26,627 nucleotides of DNA from DAONBD01 sp964525485 (GCA_964525485.1 CAZGHH010000011.1:1-26627); one strand, 5' to 3'; positions 1 through 7,263 are shown, counted from the stretch's first letter. Notes: generated by a model not told the origin, from the sequence alone. Translations and numbers: made by a program.

Positions 1-55
1 TACCCCGGGCTAGAAAAAGTCCCAGGTTGGGGAAATCTACCCCGGGCTAGAAAAA
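1..55. repeat. Two exact 18-bp direct repeats, 37-bp period
   Basis: The 18-base unit taccccgggctagaaaaa occurs at 1-18 and again at 38-55. The spacer can form a GGGG/CCCC hairpin with the second copy. The first copy touches the window edge, so this could be the end of a longer tandem array. I see no CRISPR-like spacing and no gene in it. Function is unknown. Confidence 0.6.
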
Positions 56-89
56 AAGCTCCGACCGCGACCACGCGATCAGAGCTTTT
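51..89 (-). terminator. Rho-independent terminator after rplL
   Basis: Read on the minus strand, gctctgatcgcg and cgcggtcggagc pair over about 12 bp, counting G-U pairs, around a tggt loop, and a run of seven T follows. It lies about 35 bases past the rplL stop. This is a textbook intrinsic terminator closing the rplJ-rplL transcript. Confidence 0.85.
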
Positions 90-124
90 CAAAATTCAAT
101 CTCAACTACAATATTGAATTAAAA

Positions 125-523
125 CTATTTCAATTCAACTGTAGCACCTGCAGCCTCCAACAATTTTTTCAATTCCTCAGCTGCTGCTGGCTCTAAGCCT
201 TCTTTAACAGCTTTTGGGGCCGCATCTACTAGATCTTTTGCTTCTTTCAAGCCAAGACCTGTAGCTTCTTTGACAGCCTTGATGACACCAATTTTGTTAC
301 CACCAACTGATGCTAGGATAACTGATTTTTTGCCGTCACCTTCTTCAGCCTCCGCGCCGCCAGCTGTTCCACCGGCCATCATCACAGGAGCTGCCGCAGA
401 TACACCAAATTTCTCCTCGAGAGCTTTAACTAGACCTGCAAGTTCGAGAACAGGAAGCTTTTCTACTAGCTCCACGATTTTCTCGGCATCCTTGCTCAAT
501 GTTACTTTTGTTTCTTCAGACAT
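125..523 (-). CDS. rplL: 50S ribosomal protein L7/L12
   Basis: This is the multicopy stalk protein of the large ribosomal subunit, which recruits translation factors such as EF-Tu and EF-G. The 132-aa length is normal. The N-terminal dimerisation segment (about residues 10-40, ending in LEEKFGVS) leads to an Ala/Gly-rich hinge (about 43-62). The C-terminal factor-binding domain follows (about 66-132), with the conserved KIGVIKAVKEATGLGLKEAK stretch. It lies 45 bases downstream of rplJ, the usual L10-L12 arrangement, and is followed by a strong terminator. No Shine-Dalgarno sequence precedes the ATG; the upstream bases are A/T only. Identification is secure. Confidence 0.97.
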   Translation of the reverse strand: MSEETKVTLSKDAEKIVELVEKLPVLELAGLVKALEEKFGVSAAAPVMMAGGTAGGAEAEEGDGKKSVILASVGGNKIGVIKAVKEATGLGLKEAKDLVDAAPKAVKEGLEPAAAEELKKLLEAAGATVELK

Positions 524-568
524 AATTTTTTAAGTTAAGATATATTTTAAGTTAGGTAATTGTAAAAT

Positions 569-1327
569 CTAAGCTGTTGCTTCTGGAGCCGGAGCTTCAG
601 TTGTTGCAGGAGTCTCTGGTGTAGGCTCAATCACTGCTTCTGGAGCCGGAGCTTCAGTTGTTGCAGGAGTCTCTGGTGTAGGCTCAATCACTGTTTCTGG
701 AGCCGGAGCTTCAGTTGTTGCAGGAGCTACTACCTCAGGTGCTGGCGTTGCCGCTACTTCCGGGGGTGTTGTTTCAGGCGCCACTGATGAAGTCGGAACA
801 TCAGCCGCTACAGGCGCTGCTGCCTCTTGAGGTATTTCCTGTTTCTTAGCAATAGCATCCAAAGCTCTGACGAAACCAGACATAGGGTAAGTGAACAAGA
901 ACAAAAGTTTCGCGATAAGTTCCTCTTTTGAAGGAGTCATAGCAAGGACTTTTGCTTCTTCTTTGGTAAGGACTTTTCCATCTAACAAAGCGCCAAGAAG
1001 AGACAAAGCCTCATGCTTCTTTGCGTATTCGTAAATAGTTTTTGGTCCGGCGATGATATCATCGTTATAGGTGAAAACAGCTCCTACGGCTCCCGCTAAC
1101 ACTTCATCTGGAATATCCTTATATCCAGCCTCTTGTGCCGCAATTTTCATAAGAGTTTTTTTCGCCACTTTCATGTCGGAATCCTTCTCTCGAAGTTTTC
1201 CGCGAAGTTCTTGGACTTCAAGAACCGACAGGCCAGAATTGCCTGCAAATGAGACAGTTTTTGCTCTCTTAAATCTGTCTTTAAGATCGGCAAGCTGCTC
1301 CTGCTTCATTTGTTTTGTAACTGCCAT
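569..1327 (-). CDS. rplJ: 50S ribosomal protein L10 with long repetitive C-terminal tail
   Basis: L10 anchors the L7/L12 stalk to 23S rRNA and usually represses its own operon by binding the mRNA leader. Residues 1 to about 170 form a standard L10: an N-terminal RNA-binding domain beginning MAVTKQMKQEQ, the VSFAGNSGLSVLEVQELRGK region, then the C-terminal helix that binds L7/L12. The family is normally about 165-180 aa, but this protein has 252. The extra 80 or so residues are almost only Ala, Pro, Glu, Thr and Val, including 2.6 copies of a 19-residue repeat (EAPAPE, then VIEPTPE, then TPATT). The tail has no charge pattern like the ribosomal part and is probably disordered. The ATG is preceded by A/T-rich bases without a Shine-Dalgarno, and an L10 leader and attenuator lie upstream. 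Confidence 0.95.
   Translation of the reverse strand: MAVTKQMKQEQLADLKDRFKRAKTVSFAGNSGLSVLEVQELRGKLREKDSDMKVAKKTLMKIAAQEAGYKDIPDEVLAGAVGAVFTYNDDIIAGPKTIYEYAKKHEALSLLGALLDGKVLTKEEAKVLAMTPSKEELIAKLLFLFTYPMSGFVRALDAIAKKQEIPQEAAAPVAADVPTSSVAPETTPPEVAATPAPEVVAPATTEAPAPETVIEPTPETPATTEAPAPEAVIEPTPETPATTEAPAPEATA
579..726. repeat. 57-bp tandem repeat in the 3' end of rplJ
   Basis: Units start at 579, 636 and 693. The first two full units differ at hardly any base, and the third is partial. The 57-bp period equals 19 codons, so the repeats keep the frame and encode the Pro/Glu/Ala/Thr tail of L10. The high DNA identity suggests recent slippage expansion or gene conversion. Confidence 0.9.
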
Positions 1328-1349
1328 GTTAGTGAGTATTAATTAATTT

Positions 1350-1373
1350 AAAAAAAATCTGCTTTTCGCAGAC
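1350..1373 (-). terminator. Attenuator-like hairpin just upstream of rplJ
   Basis: On the minus strand a short stem (tctgc, gaaaa loop, gcaga) is followed by eight T. It stands between the L10 leader and the rplJ start codon. A terminator inside a leader is the arrangement expected for autogenous control by L10, or for premature termination that tunes stalk protein supply. The stem is only 5-6 bp, so readthrough is likely. Confidence 0.65.
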
Positions 1374-1430
1374 TTAAGATAAAAATTTAATTGCCATTCA
1401 GGATGTTCAGAATCAGATTATCTCCAACCT

Positions 1431-1518
1431 GTTGGCGATGAATTTTCGTCTCGGTAGGTCTTCTATTGATTACGACCGGCAAGCGGTCTTAAATCCAATG
1501 CCTACTGTCTGCGACGGG
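1431..1518 (-). promoter_or_regulatory. Ribosomal protein L10 leader (autoregulatory mRNA element)
   Basis: In the rplJ direction the leader contains gtcgcagacagtaggca (1499-1515 region). About 40 bases later comes ctaccgagacg (1447-1457). These match the two conserved blocks of the known L10 leader family (cGtAGACAG.aGG and CTgCCGAGgc), which form the kink-turn site bound by the L10(L12)4 complex. The element begins at or near the predicted transcription start and ends before the attenuator hairpin. Family and position agree well; I could not run a covariance search. Confidence 0.8.
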
Positions 1519-1522
1519 TGGG

Positions 1523-1550
1523 ATTCTATACTTTTGAGTGTAAAAGTCAA
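1523..1550 (-). promoter_or_regulatory. Promoter of the rplJ-rplL operon
   Basis: The minus strand reads TTGACT (1545-1550), 16 bp, TAGAAT (1523-1528). Transcription would start near 1515, right at the 5' end of the L10 leader. It lies back to back with the miaA start at 1574. Confidence 0.7.
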
Positions 1551-1573
1551 TAAAATTTGTTAAGATCCTGCTC

Positions 1574-2575
1574 ATGAAGCAATCAGATATAAAAAAAGAG
1601 CTCAAAAAGTTTCTAAAAACTGCCAAAAATCCGCTCGTAATAGTCTTAGGTCCGACAGCGAGTGGAAAAACAGCTTTATCTATAGAAATCGCGCACCTCA
1701 TAAACGGCGAGATTATTTCGACCGACTCCAGGCAAATATATAAAGGAATGGAGATTGGCACAGATGCTATTTCAAAAAAAGAACAAGATGGAGTACTACA
1801 TCACATGCTAGGCATAGTGACTCCAGATAGAGAATTTTCATTAGCAGAATACAAAGATGAAGCGCTCAAAAAAATCGAAGAAATAAAAAAACGCGGCAAT
1901 ATCCCAATGTTGGTAGGAGGAACAGGTCTTTATATATCTTCAATAATGGAAGGATACGATGTGCCACGTATCGCCCCTGATAAAAAATTAAGAGAAAAGC
2001 TATATGCGCAGACAGAAAAATACGGTCCTGAATATCTCCACAAAAAACTAGAAAAACTCGATCCAGCCTCTGCCAAAAAAATTCATCCAAATAACGTGCG
2101 TTATGTCGTGAGGGCGATAGAAATTAATCTTGCCAGCGGAAAAAACAAGACGGACAAAAAGAAAAAGAAATTTCCATTTGATGTATTCATGGTTGGGATA
2201 GAATGGCCTAGAGAAGAGCTTTACGCTCGTATAGACATGCGTGTGGAACACCAAATAGAACGTGGTTTAATTGATGAAGTGAAAAAGTTGCTCAAAAAAT
2301 ACGACGAAAATCTGCCGGCAATGTCTTCATTAGGGCTTAAGGAAATCATACCATATATAAAGGGCGAAAAACCGCTCGATGAATGCATAGAAATTCTCAA
2401 AAAAAACACTAGGAATTTCGCGAAGCGTCAGCTAACATGGTTCCGAAGATACGAAAATATAAATTGGATTTCATGCAAAGTACAAAAAAGAACCACAACA
2501 ATACGGGAAAAAACGAAATCAACGCACAAAAAAGCTCAAACAGCCAAAAAGGCGGAAAGAAAGCCAAAAAAATAA
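1574..2575 (+). CDS. miaA: tRNA dimethylallyltransferase (tRNA A37 isopentenylation)
   Basis: MiaA transfers a dimethylallyl group to the N6 of A37 in tRNAs reading UNN codons. The P-loop GPTASGKT sits at about residues 26-33, followed by the DSRQIYKGMEIGTD motif that binds the tRNA and activates catalysis. VGGTGLYI and the GLKEIIPY region follow. The enzyme core ends near residue 300; a Lys-rich tail of about 30 residues extends it to 333 aa. This tail overlaps the start of mazG in another frame. The ATG at 1574 is preceded by TAAGAT only seven bases upstream, which could be a -10 box for a leaderless message, but the matching -35 is poor. No Shine-Dalgarno is visible. Confidence 0.95.
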   Translation: MKQSDIKKELKKFLKTAKNPLVIVLGPTASGKTALSIEIAHLINGEIISTDSRQIYKGMEIGTDAISKKEQDGVLHHMLGIVTPDREFSLAEYKDEALKKIEEIKKRGNIPMLVGGTGLYISSIMEGYDVPRIAPDKKLREKLYAQTEKYGPEYLHKKLEKLDPASAKKIHPNNVRYVVRAIEINLASGKNKTDKKKKKFPFDVFMVGIEWPREELYARIDMRVEHQIERGLIDEVKKLLKKYDENLPAMSSLGLKEIIPYIKGEKPLDECIEILKKNTRNFAKRQLTWFRRYENINWISCKVQKRTTTIREKTKSTHKKAQTAKKAERKPKK

Positions 2576-3018
2576 CCTTCAGCGATATTGTTAAATTATC
2601 ACGACGATTGCGTTCTCCGACCGGTTGTCCTTGGGATAAATCGAGGAAAATTGATGATATGGCGAAATATATAAAGGATGAATCACAAGAAGTTGCACAA
2701 GCTTTCAAGGCGAAAGATTATAAAAACTTGCAAGAAGAATTAGGTGATATATTATTCAACATTGTATTAACGGCGCAGATAGCAGACGAAATGGGGAAGT
2801 TTGATATTTCTGATGTATTAAAGGAAATTGACGCTAAGATACGTTCTCGTCACACATGGGTTTTTGGAAAGGACAGAGCTCACACACCGGAGGAGGCACT
2901 CGAAATGTGGAAGAGAAATAAAGAAATTGAAAAGTTGGCGAAGTTGAAGAAATTCGCGAAGGCGAAGGCCAAAAAAGCAAAGAATGCTCTTAAGGCCAAT
3001 AAAAAAGCTTATAAATAA
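2473..3018 (+). CDS. mazG: MazG-family nucleotide pyrophosphohydrolase
   Basis: MazG proteins hydrolyse NTPs or dNTPs to NMP and pyrophosphate and help remove aberrant nucleotides. The domain starts near ITFSDIVKLSRRLRSPTGCPWDKSRK. It shows the Mg-binding helices DESQEVAQAF and EELGDILFNIV (the family's EExxE plus ExxD pattern, with Asp in the first place). It is a single MazG domain, shorter than the two-domain E. coli protein, and ends in a Lys/Ala-rich tail. I chose the ATG at 2473 (181 aa); an ATG at 2437 in the same frame is possible. Either way the first about 35 codons overlap the end of miaA, and no in-frame ATG exists between them and the domain. recJ follows after 12 bases. Confidence 0.88.
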   Translation: MQSTKKNHNNTGKNEINAQKSSNSQKGGKKAKKITFSDIVKLSRRLRSPTGCPWDKSRKIDDMAKYIKDESQEVAQAFKAKDYKNLQEELGDILFNIVLTAQIADEMGKFDISDVLKEIDAKIRSRHTWVFGKDRAHTPEEALEMWKRNKEIEKLAKLKKFAKAKAKKAKNALKANKKAYK

Positions 3019-3030
3019 ATTCACATATAA

Positions 3031-4728
3031 ATGTCGGTTCTCGGTAAGAAATGGGTTCTAAAAGCCGAAAGTTGCGGCAAGCCGATTCTAGATATACTCC
3101 TCGAAAATAGGGGGATTTTGTCAGACGAAGAGAAACGAAAATTTTTAAATACAGACGGGACTTTGAAATTTCACAGTCCCTTTTTAATGAAGGGCATGCA
3201 AAAAACAGTTGATCGAATAATGAATGCAATTGAGAAAAAAGAAAGAATAATGATTTTTGGAGATTATGATGTTGACGGCATTACTTCTGCAGCCATCATG
3301 TATCACGCGTTAAAAAAACTTAATGCAAATTATTCAGTAAGATTGCCAAATAGAGAAAAGGATGGGTATGGTTTAAGTAAGAAATTTATAGATGAATTCG
3401 TAAAAGCGGACGTTAAATTAATCATTACAGTTGATTGCGGAATTTCGTGTAACAGTGAGGTATCTTACGGATTGGAAAAAGGAATAGAAACGATCATAAC
3501 AGATCATCATTCGATCCCGGAGCAAATCCCGACAGATGCCTATTCGATTAATCATCCGAAACTGGAAGATTCCGGATATCCGTTTACAGACCTTACCGGA
3601 GCGGGAGTCGCTTTCAAAGTCGCGCACGCACTTTTTGAACACAATTTTGGGCCGGAGAAAGCCTCGGAGGAGTTGGAACCATTATTGGAATTGGCCGCAC
3701 TTGGCACAATTGCAGACATTGGAATAGCGCAAGGAGAAAATCGTTTAATAATAAAAAAAGGACTCGCAAATTTATTGAACACAAGGTATCCGGGACTCAA
3801 AATTCTGAAAGAATTTGCCGGCATACAAGAAGTACAAAATTCAGAAATTTCCGCATTAACTGTTGGTTTTCAAATAGCACCGCGTATAAATGCAGCATGC
3901 AGAATTGGAGACCCTTATTGTGCACTGAAAATTTTAATAAAAGAGGACGAAAAAACTTTGTATGAATGTGCGCGTGAACTTGAAGAATTAAATCAAAAGA
4001 GACAAAAAATGACTGAGGAAACCTTTTCCGAGGCTTTTGAAAAATTTGAGACTCTAAAAAGGGAGGGTAAACTCCCTTACATATTGGTTGCGGAAAGTCC
4101 AAACTGGCACGTCGGTATTATTGGCTTGGCGGCATCGAGGCTGGCTGAGAAATTTGGACGACCAGCCGTTATAATGCAGGATTTTGGCGACACTCTCACG
4201 GCATCAGCTAGATCAATTACAGGATTTAATATCACGGAAGCATTGTCTCAATTCAAAGATATATTAATGACATTCGGAGGACATCAAGAAGCCGCAGGGT
4301 TGTCGGTCGAAAAAAAGAATTTTCAAAAATTAAAAGAAGGGCTTGAAGAATATGCTGAAAAACAATTGAAAGACAAAGATTTGCGTCAAACCTTGGCGAT
4401 CGATTGTGAGCTTCAGGAGGAGCAAATCAATGATAATTTAATAGAAGATATTTGGAAGTTAAAACCTTTTGGAGTAAGAAATTCGCGACCGCTATTTGTG
4501 ATAAAAAATGTTAAACCACAATTCGTGGATGCGGTCGGCAGAAACAAGAATCACATAAAATTCACAGCACAAATTAATAAAAATAATTATCCGGTGATTG
4601 GATTTAGGTTGGGCGAACACAGCGAAAAAATTAAAAAACAAAAGTCTTTTGATATGGCCTGTCATGTTGATTATAATTTTTGGAATGGCCAAAAAGTGCT
4701 TCAATTAGAGCTTGTTGATTTCCAGTAA
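3031..4728 (+). CDS. recJ: Single-stranded-DNA exonuclease RecJ
   Basis: RecJ degrades single-stranded DNA 5'-3' in recombination and mismatch or base-excision repair. The DHH phosphoesterase motifs are all present: GDYDVDG (residues 77-83), ITVDCGIS (about 132-139), TDHH (157-160) and PRINAA. The DHHA1 domain carries SARSITGFN and GGHQEAAG, and a C-terminal OB-fold-like region follows. The 565-aa length is normal. The usual PRINAAGR reads PRINAACR here, a Gly-to-Cys change next to the active site. It lies 12 bases after mazG, so miaA-mazG-recJ is probably one transcript. No Shine-Dalgarno precedes the ATG. Confidence 0.95.
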   Translation: MSVLGKKWVLKAESCGKPILDILLENRGILSDEEKRKFLNTDGTLKFHSPFLMKGMQKTVDRIMNAIEKKERIMIFGDYDVDGITSAAIMYHALKKLNANYSVRLPNREKDGYGLSKKFIDEFVKADVKLIITVDCGISCNSEVSYGLEKGIETIITDHHSIPEQIPTDAYSINHPKLEDSGYPFTDLTGAGVAFKVAHALFEHNFGPEKASEELEPLLELAALGTIADIGIAQGENRLIIKKGLANLLNTRYPGLKILKEFAGIQEVQNSEISALTVGFQIAPRINAACRIGDPYCALKILIKEDEKTLYECARELEELNQKRQKMTEETFSEAFEKFETLKREGKLPYILVAESPNWHVGIIGLAASRLAEKFGRPAVIMQDFGDTLTASARSITGFNITEALSQFKDILMTFGGHQEAAGLSVEKKNFQKLKEGLEEYAEKQLKDKDLRQTLAIDCELQEEQINDNLIEDIWKLKPFGVRNSRPLFVIKNVKPQFVDAVGRNKNHIKFTAQINKNNYPVIGFRLGEHSEKIKKQKSFDMACHVDYNFWNGQKVLQLELVDFQ

Positions 4729-4770
4729 AATTCTTGATAAGATTAGCTCCTTTTTATTATACACAGGGGT

Positions 4771-4799
4771 TTGACTTAAAGTATGAATTATTGTATAAT
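4771..4799 (+). promoter_or_regulatory. Strong promoter for the DHH phosphoesterase gene
   Basis: TTGACT (4771-4776), a 17-bp spacer and TATAAT (4794-4799) make a near-perfect housekeeping promoter. The start would fall near 4806, giving a leader of about 20 bases to the ATG at 4826. It separates this gene from recJ. Confidence 0.85.
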
Positions 4800-4825
4800 T
4801 AAAAGATATTCAAGAATCAAATTTT

Positions 4826-6253
4826 ATGAAATTTTCCGAGATACAAAAACAAATTATAGATTTAATTAAAAGGAGTAATAAAATACTTATCCTACCATCA
4901 TCTCCCATTGACGGAGATTCGATAGGTAGCGCTTTATCGATCTACACAATTTTGAAAAAACTCGGGAAAGAAGTAACGGTTGCGTCATCAGAACGCATTC
5001 CAGATTTATTGAATTTTCTACCAAAAACACAGATAATTAATCCAAGTCTTGTATCATCAAAAGATTTTATAATCACATTGGACACAAGAAAAATTCAAGT
5101 ACAGGAGATCAATACTGAGGCCGGTGAAAATAAATTAAACATTGTAATTACGCCAAAAGTAGGAAGAATTTCAGAATCCGACATTTCGTTCAACGAAGGG
5201 CAAGAAGAATATGAATTGATAATCACGGTAGATACAGCTGACCTCAAACAACTTAGAAAAATATATGAAGACAACATGGATATGTTTCACGAAGTCCCTG
5301 TTATAAATATCGATCATCACATTTCCAACGAACATTACGGAAAAGTAAATTACGTAGACATAATGTCTGCATCTACAACAGAACTTTTACTTCCATTATT
5401 CGAACAAATGGAAGAAATTTTTGAAGAAGAATTAATAGATGAAGACGTGGCGACACTACTTTTGACAGGCATTATCACGGACACTGGAAGTTTCCAAAAT
5501 TCAAATACTACGCCGAAGGCGTTTGCTCATGCCGCTCAATTAATAGCGTATGGAGCAAGACAGCAGGAAATAATTCAGCACATATACAAAACAAAACAAC
5601 TGAGCCAATTAAAATTATGGGGACGCGTACTTTCAAAAATTCAAACCGATGATAAATACAAAATCGTATGGTCCGCGGTAACTCAACAAGACTTCAAAGA
5701 TACTAAAAGTAAAGAGGAAGAAACAGCTGACATTATAGACGAATTGATGACAAACGCTCCGGGAGCGGAAGTGGTGCTTTTATTGAAAGAAAAATCAAAC
5801 GGTACAATCTCAGGCTCAATACGCACAACTTCCACAGAAGTTGATGCGTCAAATATCGCCGAAATGTTCGGTGGTGGTGGACATTCAAGAGCAGCTGGAT
5901 TTGTAATTAAAGATGGAGAATTCAGAAAACATGAAGATGAAATAATTAACAAAGTTCGAAATTATCAAAAAGAAAGATTGAATATAATTGAAAGTCAGGA
6001 AGATGATGAAGAGAAGCCGATGATTGATGTAAAAAAACTTCTTGCACAAGTAAAAGAAGCTGAAAAAGCGGTTGGATCTATGCCAAAACCGGAAGAAGTG
6101 GAAAAATTTAAAAAAACCGAAGAAGAATCAAATTTAAATTTAAAAGTGCCAAAACACGAATCTGAATATCAGACAGAGGACCCAAAAAAAGAGGACCCAA
6201 AAAAAGAAGAACCATCACACGAACAAATTTTCAAATACAGGTTCGAAGACTAA
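4826..6253 (+). CDS. DHH/DHHA1 phosphoesterase, NrnA-like (nanoRNase / pAp phosphatase family)
   Basis: Relatives degrade very short RNAs or pAp with Mn2+. Motifs are PIDGDSIGS (27-35), VDTAD (135-139), IDHH (162-165), TDTGSF (218-223) and the DHHA1 GGGGHSRAAGF (349-359). In motif I, family members usually read H-x-x-P-D-G-D, but here the first His is replaced by Ser (PSSPIDGD), so one metal ligand may be missing or supplied otherwise. After about residue 375 comes a 100-residue charged, probably disordered tail with a tandem EDPKK repeat. The gene has its own promoter and lies next to recJ, another DHH enzyme. It is longer than typical NrnA (about 320 aa), so the exact substrate is uncertain. 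Confidence 0.85.
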   Translation: MKFSEIQKQIIDLIKRSNKILILPSSPIDGDSIGSALSIYTILKKLGKEVTVASSERIPDLLNFLPKTQIINPSLVSSKDFIITLDTRKIQVQEINTEAGENKLNIVITPKVGRISESDISFNEGQEEYELIITVDTADLKQLRKIYEDNMDMFHEVPVINIDHHISNEHYGKVNYVDIMSASTTELLLPLFEQMEEIFEEELIDEDVATLLLTGIITDTGSFQNSNTTPKAFAHAAQLIAYGARQQEIIQHIYKTKQLSQLKLWGRVLSKIQTDDKYKIVWSAVTQQDFKDTKSKEEETADIIDELMTNAPGAEVVLLLKEKSNGTISGSIRTTSTEVDASNIAEMFGGGGHSRAAGFVIKDGEFRKHEDEIINKVRNYQKERLNIIESQEDDEEKPMIDVKKLLAQVKEAEKAVGSMPKPEEVEKFKKTEEESNLNLKVPKHESEYQTEDPKKEDPKKEEPSHEQIFKYRFED

Positions 6254-6258
6254 AAAGA

Positions 6259-7014
6259 TTAACTTTCCAACTGCCCGATAATTGAGTCGTCTATTTCGAA
6301 GTTTGCGTAAACATCGGAAACATCATCATTTTCTTCAAGAGCTTCTATCAGCGAGAGAGCCTTCTCGGCATCATCTTTAGTCGTGAGTTTTACAGTCTGT
6401 TTTGGAATAAAAGCAACCTCAGCACTTTCAAATGCAATACCATTTTTAGTTAGGTTTCCTCTTACCTGAGCCAATTCCGTGAAGTCAGTAAATACTTCCA
6501 AAACATCATCAGATTTTTTGATATCAGATGCACCTGCGTCTATCAGCATCAATTCCATTTCATCCAAATCCACTCCAGGTTTCATTGGAACAGTTATTAA
6601 GCCTTTTTGTTCGAACACCCAAGAAGAGCTTCCTGTAGCACCCATTCCACCACCTTTGCGGCTCAAAATTGCTTTTAAATCTGAAGATGTACGATTTTTA
6701 TTATCGGTGATCGCGTGGATATAAAGAGCAATTCCATTTGGACCAAATCCTTCATAAAAAATTTCTTCATATATGACCGCGTCTTTGTCCTGTCCTGAGC
6801 CTTTTTTTACAGCTCGATCGATATTCATGTTTGGTACATTGTCGGCTTTCGCATTTTCAATGGCTGTACGAAGCCCGGGATTCATCTCGGGATCACCGCC
6901 ATGTCTCGCAGCTATGGCTATTAATTTCGCATGTTTAGTAAAAATTTTTCCTCTTTTTGCATCAAGAGCTCCTTTCTTATGTTTAATTGAATGCCATTTT
7001 GAATGTCCGGACAT
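6259..7014 (-). CDS. yebC: YebC/PmpR family protein (TACO1-like)
   Basis: YebC proteins were described as transcriptional regulators, and more recent work links relatives to translation of difficult, proline-rich sequences. The canonical N-terminus MSGHSKWHSIKHKKGALDAKRGK and the following FTKHAKLIAIAARHGG are intact, as are NVPNMNIDRAVKKGSG and YEGFGPNGIALYIHAITDNKNRT. The 251-aa length is normal. It converges with the DHH gene, leaving only five bases between the stop codons. A perfect 9-bp inverted repeat sits directly against the ATG (see 7015-7041). A link to the proline-rich L10 tail and the proline-rich peptide upstream is tempting but is inference. Confidence 0.95.
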   Translation of the reverse strand: MSGHSKWHSIKHKKGALDAKRGKIFTKHAKLIAIAARHGGDPEMNPGLRTAIENAKADNVPNMNIDRAVKKGSGQDKDAVIYEEIFYEGFGPNGIALYIHAITDNKNRTSSDLKAILSRKGGGMGATGSSSWVFEQKGLITVPMKPGVDLDEMELMLIDAGASDIKKSDDVLEVFTDFTELAQVRGNLTKNGIAFESAEVAFIPKQTVKLTTKDDAEKALSLIEALEENDDVSDVYANFEIDDSIIGQLES

Positions 7015-7041
7015 GTTTCTAAATTAATTGTCTTTAGAAAC
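7015..7041 (-). promoter_or_regulatory. Hairpin immediately before the yebC start codon
   Basis: gtttctaaa (7015-7023) and tttagaaac (7033-7041) form a perfect 9-bp stem with a 9-base loop, ending one base before the yebC ATG. In the mRNA it would occupy the ribosome landing site. It is not followed by a U-run on the minus strand, so it is not an obvious terminator for the upstream peptide gene. On the plus strand it is followed by aattttt, but no plus gene ends here. Confidence 0.55.
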
Positions 7042-7077
7042 AATTTTTACCACTCTTCTCAAAAAAATGCCAGAAAA

Positions 7078-7254
7078 TTAATTTGCAGGAGGAGGTGTCG
7101 TAGGAGGAGTGACATAAGGAGGAGTGGTAGGTCCGACAGAAAATGGTACGCCTTTTGAGTTCTGTCCAATAAAGATCTGGGAAACAGCCAAAACAGCGGC
7201 AGCAATGAGTAACAATATAGACAGAATGATGGTGAGATATTTTTTTGAAATCAT
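7078..7254 (-). CDS. Small single-span membrane peptide (58 aa) with Pro/Thr tail
   Basis: An uninterrupted frame runs from the ATG at 7254 to the TAA at 7078. It begins MISKKYLTIILSILLLIAAA, giving a short basic head and one transmembrane helix (about 6-29). The tail is rich in Pro and Thr (VGPTTPPYVTPPTTPPPAN). It starts nine bases after the SLH gene stop on the same strand, so the two are probably co-transcribed. I recognise no family. Likely topology is N-in with an exported, extended Pro/Thr tail. Its length and clear hydrophobic pattern make it more convincing than a chance frame. Confidence 0.65.
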   Translation of the reverse strand: MISKKYLTIILSILLLIAAAVLAVSQIFIGQNSKGVPFSVGPTTPPYVTPPTTPPPAN

Positions 7255-7263
7255 ATTTTTAAT

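Noticed and set aside
1..55. CRISPR array at the left edge
   Set aside because: Repeats are only 18 bp with a single 19-bp spacer, and no cas genes are in the window.
270..533. Plus-strand frame opposite rplL, and similar frames opposite rplJ, yebC and hisS
   Set aside because: They are shadows of strongly conserved genes on the other strand, with Ser/Phe/Pro-rich composition typical of such shadows.
1489..1761. 90-aa minus-strand frame over the L10 leader and miaA start
   Set aside because: It covers the rplJ promoter, the L10 leader and the miaA P-loop coding region on the opposite strand. No protein-like signature.
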